From NCBI RefSeq assembly GCF_000425805.1, contig NZ_AUED01000001.1, positions 558,001-622,000 of the forward strand: a stretch of 64,000 bases of DNA. Reading direction: 5' to 3'. The stretch's first letter is position 1; each line of letters opens with the position of its first letter. Source of the stretch: Pseudomonas vranovensis DSM 16006. GTDB taxonomy: Bacteria > Pseudomonadota > Gammaproteobacteria > Pseudomonadales > Pseudomonadaceae. A program made the translations under genes and the position numbers. The notes under the pieces are model-generated. The model had not been told where the DNA came from. It searched no databases and saw only the letters and a program-made list of their open reading frames with translations. Of the stretch, positions 30,242 to 40,816 are shown one piece after another.

Positions 30242-30257
30242 GTGACTGTCACGTGAC
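30242..30257. promoter_or_regulatory. Palindromic operator candidate upstream of phnD
   Basis: GTGACTGTCAC (30242-30252) overlaps the perfect 10-base palindrome GTCACGTGAC (30248-30257), 48 bases before the phnD start and within the LysR/phnD divergent region. It is a likely LysR-type binding site. Confidence 0.45.
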
Positions 30258-30304
30258 ACCCCTAGTGTGGAGTGACCTTAAACAACACCTGCAGGACACT
30301 CCCC

Positions 30305-31174
30305 ATGAACCCGTTCGCCAAACTGCTCCGATTGACCGGCTTTGCCCTGTTGCCCTTGATTGCCTGCGCCCAGGCTTCTGCGCAATCGTCGTTGAGCATC
30401 GGCCTGATTCCCTCGGAAGACTCCCAGGCCATGATCGAAAGCAGCAAGCAGGTACTGGCGGACCTGGAGCGCCAGTTGGGCATGCCGGTCAAGCCGTTCG
30501 TGGCCACCGACTACAACGGCGTGATCGAGGCGTTGCGTTCGGGCAAGCTCGACGTGGCGTACCTGGGCCCGTTCTCCTATGTGCTGGCGCACCAGGTGGC
30601 GGGTGTCGATGCCTTTGCCGTGGCGGTGACCAAGAAGACCGGCAAGAGTGCCTACCGCAGCCAGATCGTGGCGCGCAAGGACAGCGGCATCAAGCAACTG
30701 AGCGACCTCAAGGGCCATACCTTCGCTTTCGTCGACCCGAGCTCGGCGTCCGGTCATCTGTTTCCCAAGGCGGGCCTGGAAGCGGCTGGCTATGTGCCGG
30801 ACAAGGTATTTTCCCGGGTGATTTTCTCCGGCTCCCACGACGCCAGCATCCTCGCCGTGGCCAACCGCAAGGTCGATGCGGCGGCCGTGGCGGATCGTAT
30901 CTATGCCTCCGCCGTGGCCCAGGGGCATATCAAGCCGGACGACTTGCAGATCGTCTGGTCGTCGTCCGATATTCCCGAGTCGCCGATGGTCTGGCGCCAG
31001 GACCTGGACCCGGCCCTCAAGCAGAAAATCGCCACCGCCATGGCCAACATCAAGGACGTGCCCTGGGGCGACCAGGGCCAACTCAACGGCTTTCAGCCGA
31101 CTACCGATGCCGCTTACGACGTGGTGCGCGACACCGCCAAGGTCCTCGATCTCGACCTGCGGAGCATGAAATGA
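30305..31174 (+). CDS. phnD: Phosphonate/phosphite ABC transporter substrate-binding protein PhnD
   Basis: A 289-residue periplasmic binding protein with a signal peptide (LTGFALLPLIACAQASAQ). The mature part has the PhnD signature: SIGLIPSEDSQAM, the loop LGPFSYVLAHQ and the helix-start DPSSASGHLFPKAGL, whose serines bind the phosphonate group. AGGA precedes the ATG at 30305; an upstream in-frame start at 30272 would spoil the signal peptide. Its stop overlaps the phnC start (ATGA). The specific ligand, such as 2-aminoethyl- or 2-hydroxyethylphosphonate, is not readable from sequence. Confidence 0.92.
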   Translation: MNPFAKLLRLTGFALLPLIACAQASAQSSLSIGLIPSEDSQAMIESSKQVLADLERQLGMPVKPFVATDYNGVIEALRSGKLDVAYLGPFSYVLAHQVAGVDAFAVAVTKKTGKSAYRSQIVARKDSGIKQLSDLKGHTFAFVDPSSASGHLFPKAGLEAAGYVPDKVFSRVIFSGSHDASILAVANRKVDAAAVADRIYASAVAQGHIKPDDLQIVWSSSDIPESPMVWRQDLDPALKQKIATAMANIKDVPWGDQGQLNGFQPTTDAAYDVVRDTAKVLDLDLRSMK

Positions 31175-31968
31175 TCCGCGTGCGCAGCCTGGCCAAGGAC
31201 TACGCCGACAACGCCGTGCTCAAGGGCATCGACCTGGACATCGGCGCCGGTGAATTCGTGGTGGTGCTGGGCCAGTCCGGGGCCGGCAAGTCGACCTTGC
31301 TGCGTTGCATGAACCGCCTGGCCCAGGCCGACAGCGGCGAACTGCAGATTGCCGGTATCGACGCCATGGGTGCAGGCCAGCAACGCGAGTTGCGCCGGCA
31401 GGTGGCGATGATCTTCCAGCACCATAACGTGGTACCGCGCCTGTCGGTACTCAAGAACGTGCTCACCGGGCGCCTGGGCTCGGTGTCGACCCTGGCCTCG
31501 CTGTTGCAGCTGTTCAGCCGCAGCGACGTGGCATTGGCAATGAACTGCCTGGAACAGGTCGATCTGCAGCACAAGGCCTGCGCCCGCACCGACTCGCTGT
31601 CGGGCGGGCAGATGCAGCGGGTCGGCATCGCCCGGGCCCTGGCCCAGCGGCCCAAGGTGATCCTGGCCGACGAACCGGTGGCAAGCCTGGACCCCAAGAC
31701 CGCCCGGCGGGTGATGCAATACCTGCGCGATGCTACCCGCGAGCTGGGCATTACTGTGGTCTGCAACCTGCACCAGGTGGACCTGGCCCGTGAATTCGGT
31801 GACCGCATCGTCGGCCTGGCCCATGGTCGGCTGGTGTTCGACAGCCAGCGCGAGACGCTGGACGAGGCCTGCCTGCAACGCATCTACCCACAGGCCGAGC
31901 GCCCGTCCGATGCCAACCAGGCCCCGGTAGCGGTGCCGTGTATGCAGATTGGCGGAGGGATTGCCTGA
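31171..31968 (+). CDS. phnC: Phosphonate ABC transporter ATP-binding protein PhnC
   Basis: A 265-residue ABC ATPase: Walker A GQSGAGKST (34-42), signature LSGGQ (143-147) and Walker B VILADEP (163-169). The PhnC-type segment VAMIFQHHNVVPRLSVLKNVLTGRLG is present. The start overlaps the phnD stop by 4 bases and its own stop overlaps phnE (TGATG), so the three transporter genes are translationally coupled. The frame is open far upstream of 31171 but that is shadow of phnD. The extended C terminus after residue 240 is variable in the family. Confidence 0.94.
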   Translation: MIRVRSLAKDYADNAVLKGIDLDIGAGEFVVVLGQSGAGKSTLLRCMNRLAQADSGELQIAGIDAMGAGQQRELRRQVAMIFQHHNVVPRLSVLKNVLTGRLGSVSTLASLLQLFSRSDVALAMNCLEQVDLQHKACARTDSLSGGQMQRVGIARALAQRPKVILADEPVASLDPKTARRVMQYLRDATRELGITVVCNLHQVDLAREFGDRIVGLAHGRLVFDSQRETLDEACLQRIYPQAERPSDANQAPVAVPCMQIGGGIA

Positions 31969-32792
31969 TGAACCCACAACCCACGCATTACCAATGGTTG
32001 GTCAGTACCCCAGACACCCCACGGGGGTGGATCGTCACCGGCGCCTGGGTGCTGCTGGCCGTGACCTTGCTGCACTGGAGCGCCCAGGGCACGCAATTGA
32101 GTTGGAGTGAGCTGAGCAATGGCCTGCCGCAGATCGGCGACTTCCTGGCCCGCTCGATGCCGCCTGACTTGAGCATCCTGCCAAGGTTGTGGCAGCCGGC
32201 CGTCGAGACGCTGCAGATCGCCCTGTGGGGCACTCTGCTGGGGATCGTCTTCGCCATTCCGCTGGCGTTCCTGGCCGCGCGCAACCTGCAGGGCAATCGC
32301 TGGCTGTATGCCGGCACCCGGCAAACCCTGAACGTGATCCGCAGCATCAACGAGCTGATCCTGGCGCTGGTGTTCGTGTCGGCGGTGGGCCTTGGACCGT
32401 TCCCGGGCGTGCTGGCCCTGGCGCTGCACGGGGTGGGCATGCTCGGCAAGTTCTTTGCCGACAGCATCGAGGAGATCGACCAGGGACCGATCGAGGCCTT
32501 GCAGGCCACGGGCGCCCGGCCGTTGCAGGTGATCGTGTTTGGCGTGATACCACAGGTAATCACCGCCTGGATCGCCGTGGTGTTGTACCGCTTCGAGGTC
32601 AACCTGCGTTCGGCGACGGTGCTGGGCATGGTCGGGGCAGGGGGGCTGGGGTTTGAACTGGTCAGCAGCCTGAAGCTGTTCAAGTACCAGGAAACCGCCA
32701 CCTGCATCATCGTCATCACCCTGATGGTGGTGGCCGCCGACCTGGTCTCCAGCCGCCTGCGCCATCGAATCCAGGGCGCCAGCCGCCACTGA
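31968..32792 (+). CDS. phnE: Phosphonate ABC transporter permease PhnE
   Basis: A 274-residue inner-membrane permease with about six hydrophobic spans. The permease loop that contacts the ATPase is EALQATGARPLQVIVFGVIPQ, and RSATVLGMVGAGGLGFEL follows, both typical of PhnE. The start ATG overlaps the phnC stop, with GGAGG 10 bases upstream. The next gene starts 221 bases later, so the dehydrogenase may have its own promoter. Confidence 0.93.
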   Translation: MNPQPTHYQWLVSTPDTPRGWIVTGAWVLLAVTLLHWSAQGTQLSWSELSNGLPQIGDFLARSMPPDLSILPRLWQPAVETLQIALWGTLLGIVFAIPLAFLAARNLQGNRWLYAGTRQTLNVIRSINELILALVFVSAVGLGPFPGVLALALHGVGMLGKFFADSIEEIDQGPIEALQATGARPLQVIVFGVIPQVITAWIAVVLYRFEVNLRSATVLGMVGAGGLGFELVSSLKLFKYQETATCIIVITLMVVAADLVSSRLRHRIQGASRH

Positions 32793-33013
32793 GTCACCCC
32801 ACTTTTTCAATCATCTCGACTGGCGAGCCAGGGTCCGACTCGGCCCGGCTTCGCCCGCGATTCAGCGTTCTGACTGGAGTCGTCGTTGTGCAAAGGGTTA
32901 CTGCCATTCCTGTTATCGGTTCAGCCAATGCAAGCCTTGAATCAATCGATTTGAGCCCAGGCGACCTGGCCATGACTATGTCCCCAGCCAAAACAACAAC
33001 AAAGGGAACCGCC

Positions 33014-34105
33014 ATGCCTGCCTACTTCCATAACCCGGTGGCCACTTGCTTCGGCAGTGGCAGCCTGAGCCGCATCAGCGACCTGACTGCAGGCCAGCAG
33101 GTTGCCCTGGTGACCTTTCCGGAGGCCCGCGCCCTGGGCTTGATCGACCAGGTGCAGGCCCTGCTGGGTGAGCGCCTGTGTCATGTGGTCGAGGATGTAC
33201 AACCCAACCCGGACGTGGCGCAACTGCGCACCACCTACGAGCGGTTCTGGGCCGAGGCCGGCGATTGCCAGACCGTCATCGCCCTGGGCGGCGGCAGTGC
33301 CATCGACACGGCCAAGGCGCTGATCGTCGGTACCGAATCGGGGCAGTTCGATGAGCTGCTGCACCTGCTGGCCCTCGGCCAACCGTTCACTCCTGCGCGC
33401 TGCAAGGCCTTGATCGCCGCCCCCACTACCGCCGGGACCGGCAGTGAAGTAACGCCCTGGGCAACCATCTGGGACAGCGCCGCGCAGAAGAAGTACTCGC
33501 TGCACCTGGACTGCACCTGGCCGAAGGCGGCCATCGTCGACCCCGACCTGATGCTTACCGTGCCGGCCGGGGTGACGGTATCCACCGGGCTGGATGCACT
33601 GTCCCATGCCCTTGAGGCGATCTGGAACGTCAACGCCAATCCGCTCTCCGATACCTTCGCGGTGTCGGCCATCGAAGACATCCTCGACTGCCTGCCCCAA
33701 CTGCAACGCGACCTGGGCAACCGTGACCTGCGCGCACGCATGGCGCTGGCAGCACTCAAGGCCGGCATGGCGTTCTCCAACACCAAAACGGCGCTGGCGC
33801 ATTCCATCTCCTATGAAATGACCCTGCGCCACGGCCTGCCCCACGGCATTGCCTGTTCCTTTTCGCTGCCGCTGGTGCTGGGCCTGGCCTGGGGCCGCGA
33901 CGGCGGTCGCGACCGCACCTTGCAGCGGGTGTTCGGCCCGGACCTGGAGCAGGCCCGCACACGCTTGCGCAACTTCCTGCACAGCCTTGGGGTGAAGACC
34001 GACTTTGCCGACTACGGCGTCGGTGCCGACGAGGCCCAGGCGATGATCGCCCACGCCTTGCAAGGCGCCCGGGGCAAGAATTTCATCGGCGCCAGCGCCG
34101 CCTGA
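33014..34105 (+). CDS. Iron-containing alcohol dehydrogenase, phosphonoacetaldehyde/hydroxyethylphosphonate type
   Basis: A 363-residue group III dehydrogenase. Metal ligands are Asp194 and His198 (GLDALSHALEA), His263 and His277 (LRHGLPHG); the nucleotide-binding GGGSAIDTAK is in the N-terminal half. The start is the ATG at 33014; the frame extends to 32888 without family similarity. The protein fits the hydroxyethylphosphonate dehydrogenase (PhpC-like) branch, which interconverts phosphonoacetaldehyde and 2-hydroxyethylphosphonate with NAD(P)H. In a cluster with phnX, oxidation of hydroxyethylphosphonate to phosphonoacetaldehyde is the likely direction; this is inference, supported by neighbourhood. 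Confidence 0.85.
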   Translation: MPAYFHNPVATCFGSGSLSRISDLTAGQQVALVTFPEARALGLIDQVQALLGERLCHVVEDVQPNPDVAQLRTTYERFWAEAGDCQTVIALGGGSAIDTAKALIVGTESGQFDELLHLLALGQPFTPARCKALIAAPTTAGTGSEVTPWATIWDSAAQKKYSLHLDCTWPKAAIVDPDLMLTVPAGVTVSTGLDALSHALEAIWNVNANPLSDTFAVSAIEDILDCLPQLQRDLGNRDLRARMALAALKAGMAFSNTKTALAHSISYEMTLRHGLPHGIACSFSLPLVLGLAWGRDGGRDRTLQRVFGPDLEQARTRLRNFLHSLGVKTDFADYGVGADEAQAMIAHALQGARGKNFIGASAA

Positions 34106-34222
34106 ATTTCGTTTCCCAACGTAGTGGGCGCCCTGTAGGGTCGCTCTGTTTCCTGTTGCACCAACCAAGAGTGCCGTAACGCGGGCCGTGGCTCGCGCTA
34201 GCGAACAAAAAAGGAAATCATC

Positions 34223-35518
34223 ATGAATCGTGCCGAAAGTCTGTCCGGTCTGGCTGTCCCTGCGTCACCGTTTCGCACCGCGCAATGGCGAATGTTGCTG
34301 GCGGCGATGTTCTGCTACCTGTTTTTCTACACTGGCAGGCAAACCTTCGGGTTCGCCATTCCCGGCATCCAGGCCGAATTCGGCCTGAGCAAGGAAACCC
34401 TCGGCTGGGCCTCCACTGCCATGCTCTGGGCCTATGCCATCGGCCAGGCCATCAATGGCAACCTGGCCGACAAGTTCGGCGGCCGGCGGATCATGAGCCT
34501 GGGCGCGGTGCTCTCGTGCGCGGCCAACTGGGTGACCAGTTTTGCCGGTGGCTTCATGAGCCTGATCCTGCCCTGGGGCGTGAATGGTTACTTCCAGGCC
34601 CTGGGCTGGGCGCCGGGCAGCCGACTGCTGTCGAACTGGTGGAGCGCCGGCGAGCGGGGCCGGGTGTATGGCTTCTATGTATTTGCTGCGGGCTGCGCCT
34701 CGGTGCTGTCGTATGTCACCTCGGTGGTAGTGCTGGAAGTGCTGCACCTGGAGTGGCGCTGGATCTTCCGCCTGCCAGTGCTGCTGATGCTGGCCGGTGG
34801 CATCGTCTTTTACCTGGTGGCCCGTGAGCGACCGCAGGACATGGGCTTCAAGCCGCTGGACGACACCGGCGTGGCCAACGCCGAAGACAAGAACCATGAG
34901 GTCGGCCATGAAAACGAAGAGAGCTCGGCCCAGCGCTACAAGGCTGTGCTCAAGAACGTGCGGCTGCTGATTGCGGCGGTGTCCCTGGGCTTTCAGAACG
35001 CGGCGCGCTACGGCCTGATCGTCTGGGTGCCGGTACATTTTCTCGGTGCCGACTGGAAATCGGGCCAGAGCTTCATCGATCCCAAGTGGATCACCGTGGC
35101 CTTGCCGGTAGGTATGGCAGTGGGGGCGCTGAGCAACGGCTGGGTGTCGGACAAACTGTTCGGTTCCAAGCGCTACCTGGCGATCATGCTCTATATGTTC
35201 CTGGGGGCCCTGACCAGCCTGTGGATGTGGAGCTTGCCGGCCCACAGTACCGTGGGGTTGGTGGCCTTGTTCCTCTGCGGCTTCTTTGTCTATGGCCCGG
35301 CCTCGAGCTTTTGGGCGTTGTGCCCGGACCTGGTCGGTGCCAAGCGTGCCGGGACGGCTACGGGGGTGATGAACTTCTCGTCGTACCTGTTTGCCGGTCT
35401 TGCCGAACCGCTGATCGGGCGGATGCTCGACACCACAGGCAATACCTCGCTGATCTTTATCGTCGTCACCGCCAGTTGCCTGTGCAGTGCAGTGGTGGCG
35501 CTGTTCGTGCGACGTTGA
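34223..35518 (+). CDS. MFS transporter, OPA (organophosphate:phosphate antiporter) family
   Basis: A 431-residue, twelve-span major facilitator. FRTAQWRMLLAAMFCYLFFYTGRQTFGFAIPGI and GQAINGNLADKFGGRRIM are GlpT/UhpC-family features; GVNGYFQALGWAPGSRLLSNWW is the OPA signature region. A charged loop (about 210-240) sits between the halves. OPA proteins swap organic phosphates or phosphonates for phosphate. Placed between the phosphonate dehydrogenase and phnX, it probably moves a phosphonate, giving the cluster a second uptake route beside PhnDCE, or exports phosphate. It starts 117 bases after the dehydrogenase. Confidence 0.88.
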   Translation: MNRAESLSGLAVPASPFRTAQWRMLLAAMFCYLFFYTGRQTFGFAIPGIQAEFGLSKETLGWASTAMLWAYAIGQAINGNLADKFGGRRIMSLGAVLSCAANWVTSFAGGFMSLILPWGVNGYFQALGWAPGSRLLSNWWSAGERGRVYGFYVFAAGCASVLSYVTSVVVLEVLHLEWRWIFRLPVLLMLAGGIVFYLVARERPQDMGFKPLDDTGVANAEDKNHEVGHENEESSAQRYKAVLKNVRLLIAAVSLGFQNAARYGLIVWVPVHFLGADWKSGQSFIDPKWITVALPVGMAVGALSNGWVSDKLFGSKRYLAIMLYMFLGALTSLWMWSLPAHSTVGLVALFLCGFFVYGPASSFWALCPDLVGAKRAGTATGVMNFSSYLFAGLAEPLIGRMLDTTGNTSLIFIVVTASCLCSAVVALFVRR

Positions 35519-35559
35519 TCATCTAACCTAGAACCGACTCCAGGAAGCGGAAGCTGCTC

Positions 35560-36432
35560 ATGTACCAGTACCACAAATGGTTGCGTTCATTTCACGCGGT
35601 GGCCAGGACCGGCAGTTTTACTTTGGCCGCCGAGTACTTGAGTGTCGGCCAGCCTACTGTCAGCGAGCAGGTGAGCACCCTGGAGAAGAAGTTTTCGGTC
35701 GAGCTGTTCCACCGCCGCGGCCGCTACATCGAACTGAGCGCGGCGGGGCACAAGCTGTATGACATCACCCAGGGCCTGTTCGGTCAGGAGGACGAAGCGG
35801 TGCAGCTGCTGCAGCGCTTCGCCCAGCGCAAGCAAGGCATGCTGCGCATCGGCGCGGTGTCGCCACCGATCGCCATGAGCCTGACCTACAGCTTGATGCA
35901 GCAGTACCCGGATATCGACCTGAACACCTCGTTCACCACCGAGGCGCAGACCCTGGAGCGACTCTATGCCTTCGATATCGACGTGGCGATCCTGGCGCTG
36001 TCGACCTTCGACCAGCGCTTGAGCACCCACCTGTACCGTACGGTGCCGATTCTGGCAGTGGTGCGTGATGACCACCCGTGGGCCTCGCAGGAGCAGGTCA
36101 GCGTACGTGAGATCAGTGGCCAGCGCCTGGTGTTGCGCGAAGCGGCCTCGCGCACCCGGCAACTGGTGGAGGAAGGCTGCCAGCGTTATGGCGTGCCCCT
36201 GGACTGCGCCATGGAGCTCAACAGCCGCGAGGCCATTGTGCATGCGGTGGTGCAGGGCATCGGCATCGGCTTTGTCGCCGCCGTGGAATACGCCGACCGC
36301 CCTGGCACCAAGGCCGTGTCGTTTACCGAGGAGCCGTTTCACATCAGCTACTACCTGTGTTGCCTGGCGATACGGCGCAATCGCCCGATCATTGCCGAGC
36401 TGTTCGACACCGGCGTGCCACCGGACAGCTAA
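35560..36432 (+). CDS. LysR-family regulator beside phnX
   Basis: A 290-residue LysR-type regulator with an N-terminal helix-turn-helix ([32 protein letters not shown]) and effector domain. It lies 41 bases after the transporter and 80 bases before phnX on the same strand, so it is within the phosphonate transcription unit and may control the phnX part. It resembles the other LysR in the cluster in length and in several blocks ([49 protein letters not shown]), pointing to a common ancestor. LysR regulators in front of phnX/phnW are frequent in Pseudomonas. Confidence 0.88.
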   Translation: MYQYHKWLRSFHAVARTGSFTLAAEYLSVGQPTVSEQVSTLEKKFSVELFHRRGRYIELSAAGHKLYDITQGLFGQEDEAVQLLQRFAQRKQGMLRIGAVSPPIAMSLTYSLMQQYPDIDLNTSFTTEAQTLERLYAFDIDVAILALSTFDQRLSTHLYRTVPILAVVRDDHPWASQEQVSVREISGQRLVLREAASRTRQLVEEGCQRYGVPLDCAMELNSREAIVHAVVQGIGIGFVAAVEYADRPGTKAVSFTEEPFHISYYLCCLAIRRNRPIIAELFDTGVPPDS

Positions 36433-36512
36433 GCCCGTTCAACCCTGGCCCATCGACAACGCCTTGCCTGCAAGGTGCGGGCACTCTCATCCCTGAAAAC
36501 CGGAGAATCACC

Positions 36513-37340
36513 ATGCAATATCAAAACCCTGAACGCCTGCAAGCGGTCGTCCTGGACTGGGCGGGTACTGTGGTCGACTTCGGCTCGTTCGCGCCGACCC
36601 AGATCTTCGTCGAAGCCTTTGCCGAGTTCGGCGTGGCCGTATCGCTGGAGGAAGCCCGCGGCCCCATGGGCATGGGCAAGTGGGACCATATCCGCACCTT
36701 GTGCGATCAACCGCAGATTGCCGAGCGTTATCGCCTGGTGTTCGGGCGCAACCCCAGCGATGACGATGTCACCGCCATCTACAACCGCTTCATGCCACTG
36801 CAGATCGAGAAGATCGCCGAGCATTCGGCGTTGATTCCGGGGGCCTTGCAGGCGATTGCCCAACTGCGGGAACAAGGCCTGAAGATTGGCTCGTGCTCGG
36901 GCTATCCGAAAGTGGTAATGGAAAAAGTGGTGGAACTGGCGCAGCGCAATGGCTACGTCGCCGACCATGTGGTGGCCACCGACGAAACCCCCAATGGTCG
37001 TCCTTGGCCGGCCCAGGCCCTGGCCAACGTCATCGCCCTGGGCATCGACGATGTGGCGGCTTGCGTGAAGGTGGACGACACCTGGCCGGGCATTCTCGAA
37101 GGTCGCAAGGCGGGCATGTGGACCGTCGCACTGACCTGCTCGGGCAATGCCCTGGGGTTGACCTACGAGGCCTATAAAGCCTTGCCGCTGGACATCCTGG
37201 AGCAGGAGCGTGCCCGTATCGGCCGGATGTTCGAAGGCTCGCGCCCGCATTACCTGATCGACACCATCGCAGAGCTGCCAGCGGTGATCGAAGACATCAA
37301 TGCGCGGTTGGCGCGCGGGGAGATGCCGCAGGCGCAGTAA
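36513..37340 (+). CDS. phnX: Phosphonoacetaldehyde hydrolase (phosphonatase) PhnX
   Basis: A 275-residue HAD-superfamily enzyme that splits the C-P bond of phosphonoacetaldehyde to acetaldehyde and phosphate. The nucleophile is Asp15 in the DWAGT motif and the Schiff-base lysine is Lys56 in GMGKWDHI, both diagnostic of phosphonatase. The ATG at 36513 has GGAG (CGGAGAA) upstream; the frame extends back to 36357 over the LysR gene. Length is standard. The usual partner phnW (2-aminoethylphosphonate transaminase) is not in the window. Confidence 0.96.
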   Translation: MQYQNPERLQAVVLDWAGTVVDFGSFAPTQIFVEAFAEFGVAVSLEEARGPMGMGKWDHIRTLCDQPQIAERYRLVFGRNPSDDDVTAIYNRFMPLQIEKIAEHSALIPGALQAIAQLREQGLKIGSCSGYPKVVMEKVVELAQRNGYVADHVVATDETPNGRPWPAQALANVIALGIDDVAACVKVDDTWPGILEGRKAGMWTVALTCSGNALGLTYEAYKALPLDILEQERARIGRMFEGSRPHYLIDTIAELPAVIEDINARLARGEMPQAQ

Positions 37341-37369
37341 CCATCAAATAGGGCGTCGCCTGGATTACG

Positions 37370-37467
37370 GCCGCTGTGCGGTCGATCACAGCCTCGTTCC
37401 TCGGCAGCGGCTACAGATTGCCGGTGTAGCCGCTGGCGACAGCCTGCGATCGACCGTGCAGCGGTCG
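37370..37467. repeat. Family 2 palindromic repeat (copy A)
   Basis: An imperfect inverted repeat, left half to about 37414 and right half 37425-37467, with the arms CCTCGTTCCTCGGCAGCGGCTA and GTAGCCGCTGGCGACAGCC plus GATCGACCG. The same units recur near 47675 and 53826. It lies between phnX and the urease operon, and occupies most of the 293-base gap there. Confidence 0.75.
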
Positions 37468-37596
37468 TGATTCAAGACAGTTGCGCGCATTCCCACATCT
37501 GGCCCGCTATGTGCTTTGTCCCCCTGCATCGATTGCTGATCGATTGGTCAAACCTCGAACGCTTCCCCGTATAACCCGAGGCACAGCCGATCCATC

Positions 37597-37618
37597 AAAT
37601 ACGTCGGACTCCGTATTT
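37597..37618 (+). promoter_or_regulatory. Inverted repeat just upstream of ureD
   Basis: AAATACG (37597-37603) and CGTATTT (37612-37618) with an 8-base spacer, ending 15 bases before the ureD start codon. It could be an operator or a leader hairpin. No regulator can be named. Confidence 0.35.
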
Positions 37619-37633
37619 ACAGGGATCAGATGC

Positions 37634-38467
37634 ATGACGCTTGCCCAACCACTGGACCTCACTGCCCACGGCACCGGCTGGCGCGCCGAACTGGTGCTGC
37701 GCTTCGTACGCCGTGGGCAAAAGACCTGTATTGGTGCGCGGCGACATTTTGGTCCTCTTTTGGTGCAGCGCCCGTTCTACCCCGAGGGCGCCCCGTGCCA
37801 CGTTTATGTGCTGCATCCGCCCGGTGGAGTGGTCGGTGGCGACAAATTGGTGCTCGACGTGCACCTCGACGCCGGCAGCCATGCGCTGCTGACCATGCCC
37901 GGCGCCACCAAGTTCTACCGCAGCAACGGCCAGACCTCGACCCTCGACCAGCACTTTCACCTGGCCGCCGACAGCGTCCTGGAGTGGCTGCCCCAAGGCA
38001 GCATCTGCTTTCCCGGTGCGCGTGTGCGCCTCGAAAATCGCTTCAGCCTGGAGCCCGGGGCACGCCTGTTGGCCTGGGAAACCCTGTGCCTGGGGCGCCC
38101 GGTGATGAACGAGCCTTTCAGTCACGGTGCCTTGGACAGCCGCCTGCAGATCGACGTGCCCGACGACCCCGGCCTGCACGAACGCCTGCGCATCGAAGGC
38201 GGCCAGTTGCAAAAACTCGGCGGTTACCCACTGCAAGCCACCTTTTGCGCCTACCCGGCCACCGACGCCTTGCTCGAACAGACTCGCAGCCTGATCGAGC
38301 ACCTTGCCGTTCCCGCCGGGGCGACCTTGCTCGGGCAATTGCTGGTGGTGCGTCTGCTGGACCACGACAACCAACGCCTGCAACTCACCCTGCAGCGGAT
38401 CTGGCATGCCTTGCGACCCGAAGTGGTCGGTCTGGCGCCATGCCCGCCGCGTATCTGGGCCACTTGA
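37634..38467 (+). CDS. ureD: Urease accessory protein UreD
   Basis: A 277-residue scaffold chaperone that, with UreF and UreG, guides nickel and CO2 to apo-urease. Diagnostic blocks are RRGQKTCIGARRHFGPLLVQRPFYPEG and PPGGVVGGDKL, then THE-type MPGATKFYRSNG. The ATG at 37634 is preferred to an upstream open frame beginning at 37481; another ATG at 37630 is in a different frame. It is the first gene of the urease operon, with ureA starting 9 bases after its stop. The promoter must lie in the repeat-rich 293-base gap upstream. Confidence 0.94.
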   Translation: MTLAQPLDLTAHGTGWRAELVLRFVRRGQKTCIGARRHFGPLLVQRPFYPEGAPCHVYVLHPPGGVVGGDKLVLDVHLDAGSHALLTMPGATKFYRSNGQTSTLDQHFHLAADSVLEWLPQGSICFPGARVRLENRFSLEPGARLLAWETLCLGRPVMNEPFSHGALDSRLQIDVPDDPGLHERLRIEGGQLQKLGGYPLQATFCAYPATDALLEQTRSLIEHLAVPAGATLLGQLLVVRLLDHDNQRLQLTLQRIWHALRPEVVGLAPCPPRIWAT

Positions 38468-38476
38468 GAGAACGCC

Positions 38477-38779
38477 ATGGAGCTGACCCCGCGAGAGAAA
38501 GACAAACTACTGCTGTTCACCGCCGCCTTGCTCGCCGAGCGTCGGTTGGCCCGCGGCCTGAAGCTGAACTACCCGGAGGCGGTGGCGCTGATCAGTGCCA
38601 CGGTGATGGAGGGGGCCCGTGATGGGCGCACCGTCGCCGAACTGATGAACCTGGGCCGCGAAGTGCTCAGCCGCGACCAGGTCATGCAGGGCGTGAGTGA
38701 AATGATCCCCGACGTCCAGGTCGAGGCGACCTTCCCTGACGGCACCAAGCTTGTGACCGTGCATGACCCGATTGTCTAG
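38477..38779 (+). CDS. ureA: Urease gamma subunit
   Basis: The 100-residue small structural subunit, with the family opening [35 protein letters not shown]. It is one of the three chains of the (UreABC)3 cytosolic enzyme. Length is standard (100). It is separated from ureD by 9 bases and from ureB by 9 bases in a tight operon. Confidence 0.98.
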   Translation: MELTPREKDKLLLFTAALLAERRLARGLKLNYPEAVALISATVMEGARDGRTVAELMNLGREVLSRDQVMQGVSEMIPDVQVEATFPDGTKLVTVHDPIV

Positions 38780-38788
38780 GAGCGCAGG

Positions 38789-39102
38789 ATGATTCCCGGA
38801 GAAGTACAGGTCGCCGACGGCGACATCGAATTGAACGTGGGCTACACGCGGGTCAGCGTCACCGTGGCCAATCACGGCGACCGCCCGGTGCAGGTCGGCT
38901 CGCACTACCACTTCTATGAGGTCAATGACTGCCTGGTGTTCGAGCGCGAGGTCAGCCTGGGCTGTCGTCTGGATATCGCGGCCGGCACTGCCGTGCGCTT
39001 CGAGCCTGGCCAGGCGCGTACCGTGACCCTGGTGCCGTACGCCGGCAAGCGTGAGGTCTACGGTTTTCAAGGCAAGGTGATGGGCAAGCTGGAGGTGCAG
39101 GG

Positions 39103-39106
<4 letters not shown>
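38789..39106 (+). CDS. ureB: Urease beta subunit
   Basis: The 105-residue middle subunit; it opens [16 protein letters not shown] and contains [19 protein letters not shown], both invariant-type blocks. Its stop codon overlaps the ureC start by 4 bases (ATGA), so translation is coupled. AGGA (GCAGGATG) precedes the ATG. Confidence 0.98.
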
Positions 39107-40806
<1,700 letters not shown>

Positions 40807-40816
40807 AGGAGCGAGC

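Noticed and set aside
30235..30262. A Pho box upstream of phnD
   Set aside because: CTGTCAC is present once, but the second 7-base repeat at 11-base spacing is missing, so PhoB control is not supported.
37481..37633. A longer N terminus for ureD
   Set aside because: The extra 51 residues cover the repeat-rich intergenic region and do not resemble UreD; the start at 37634 gives the standard length.
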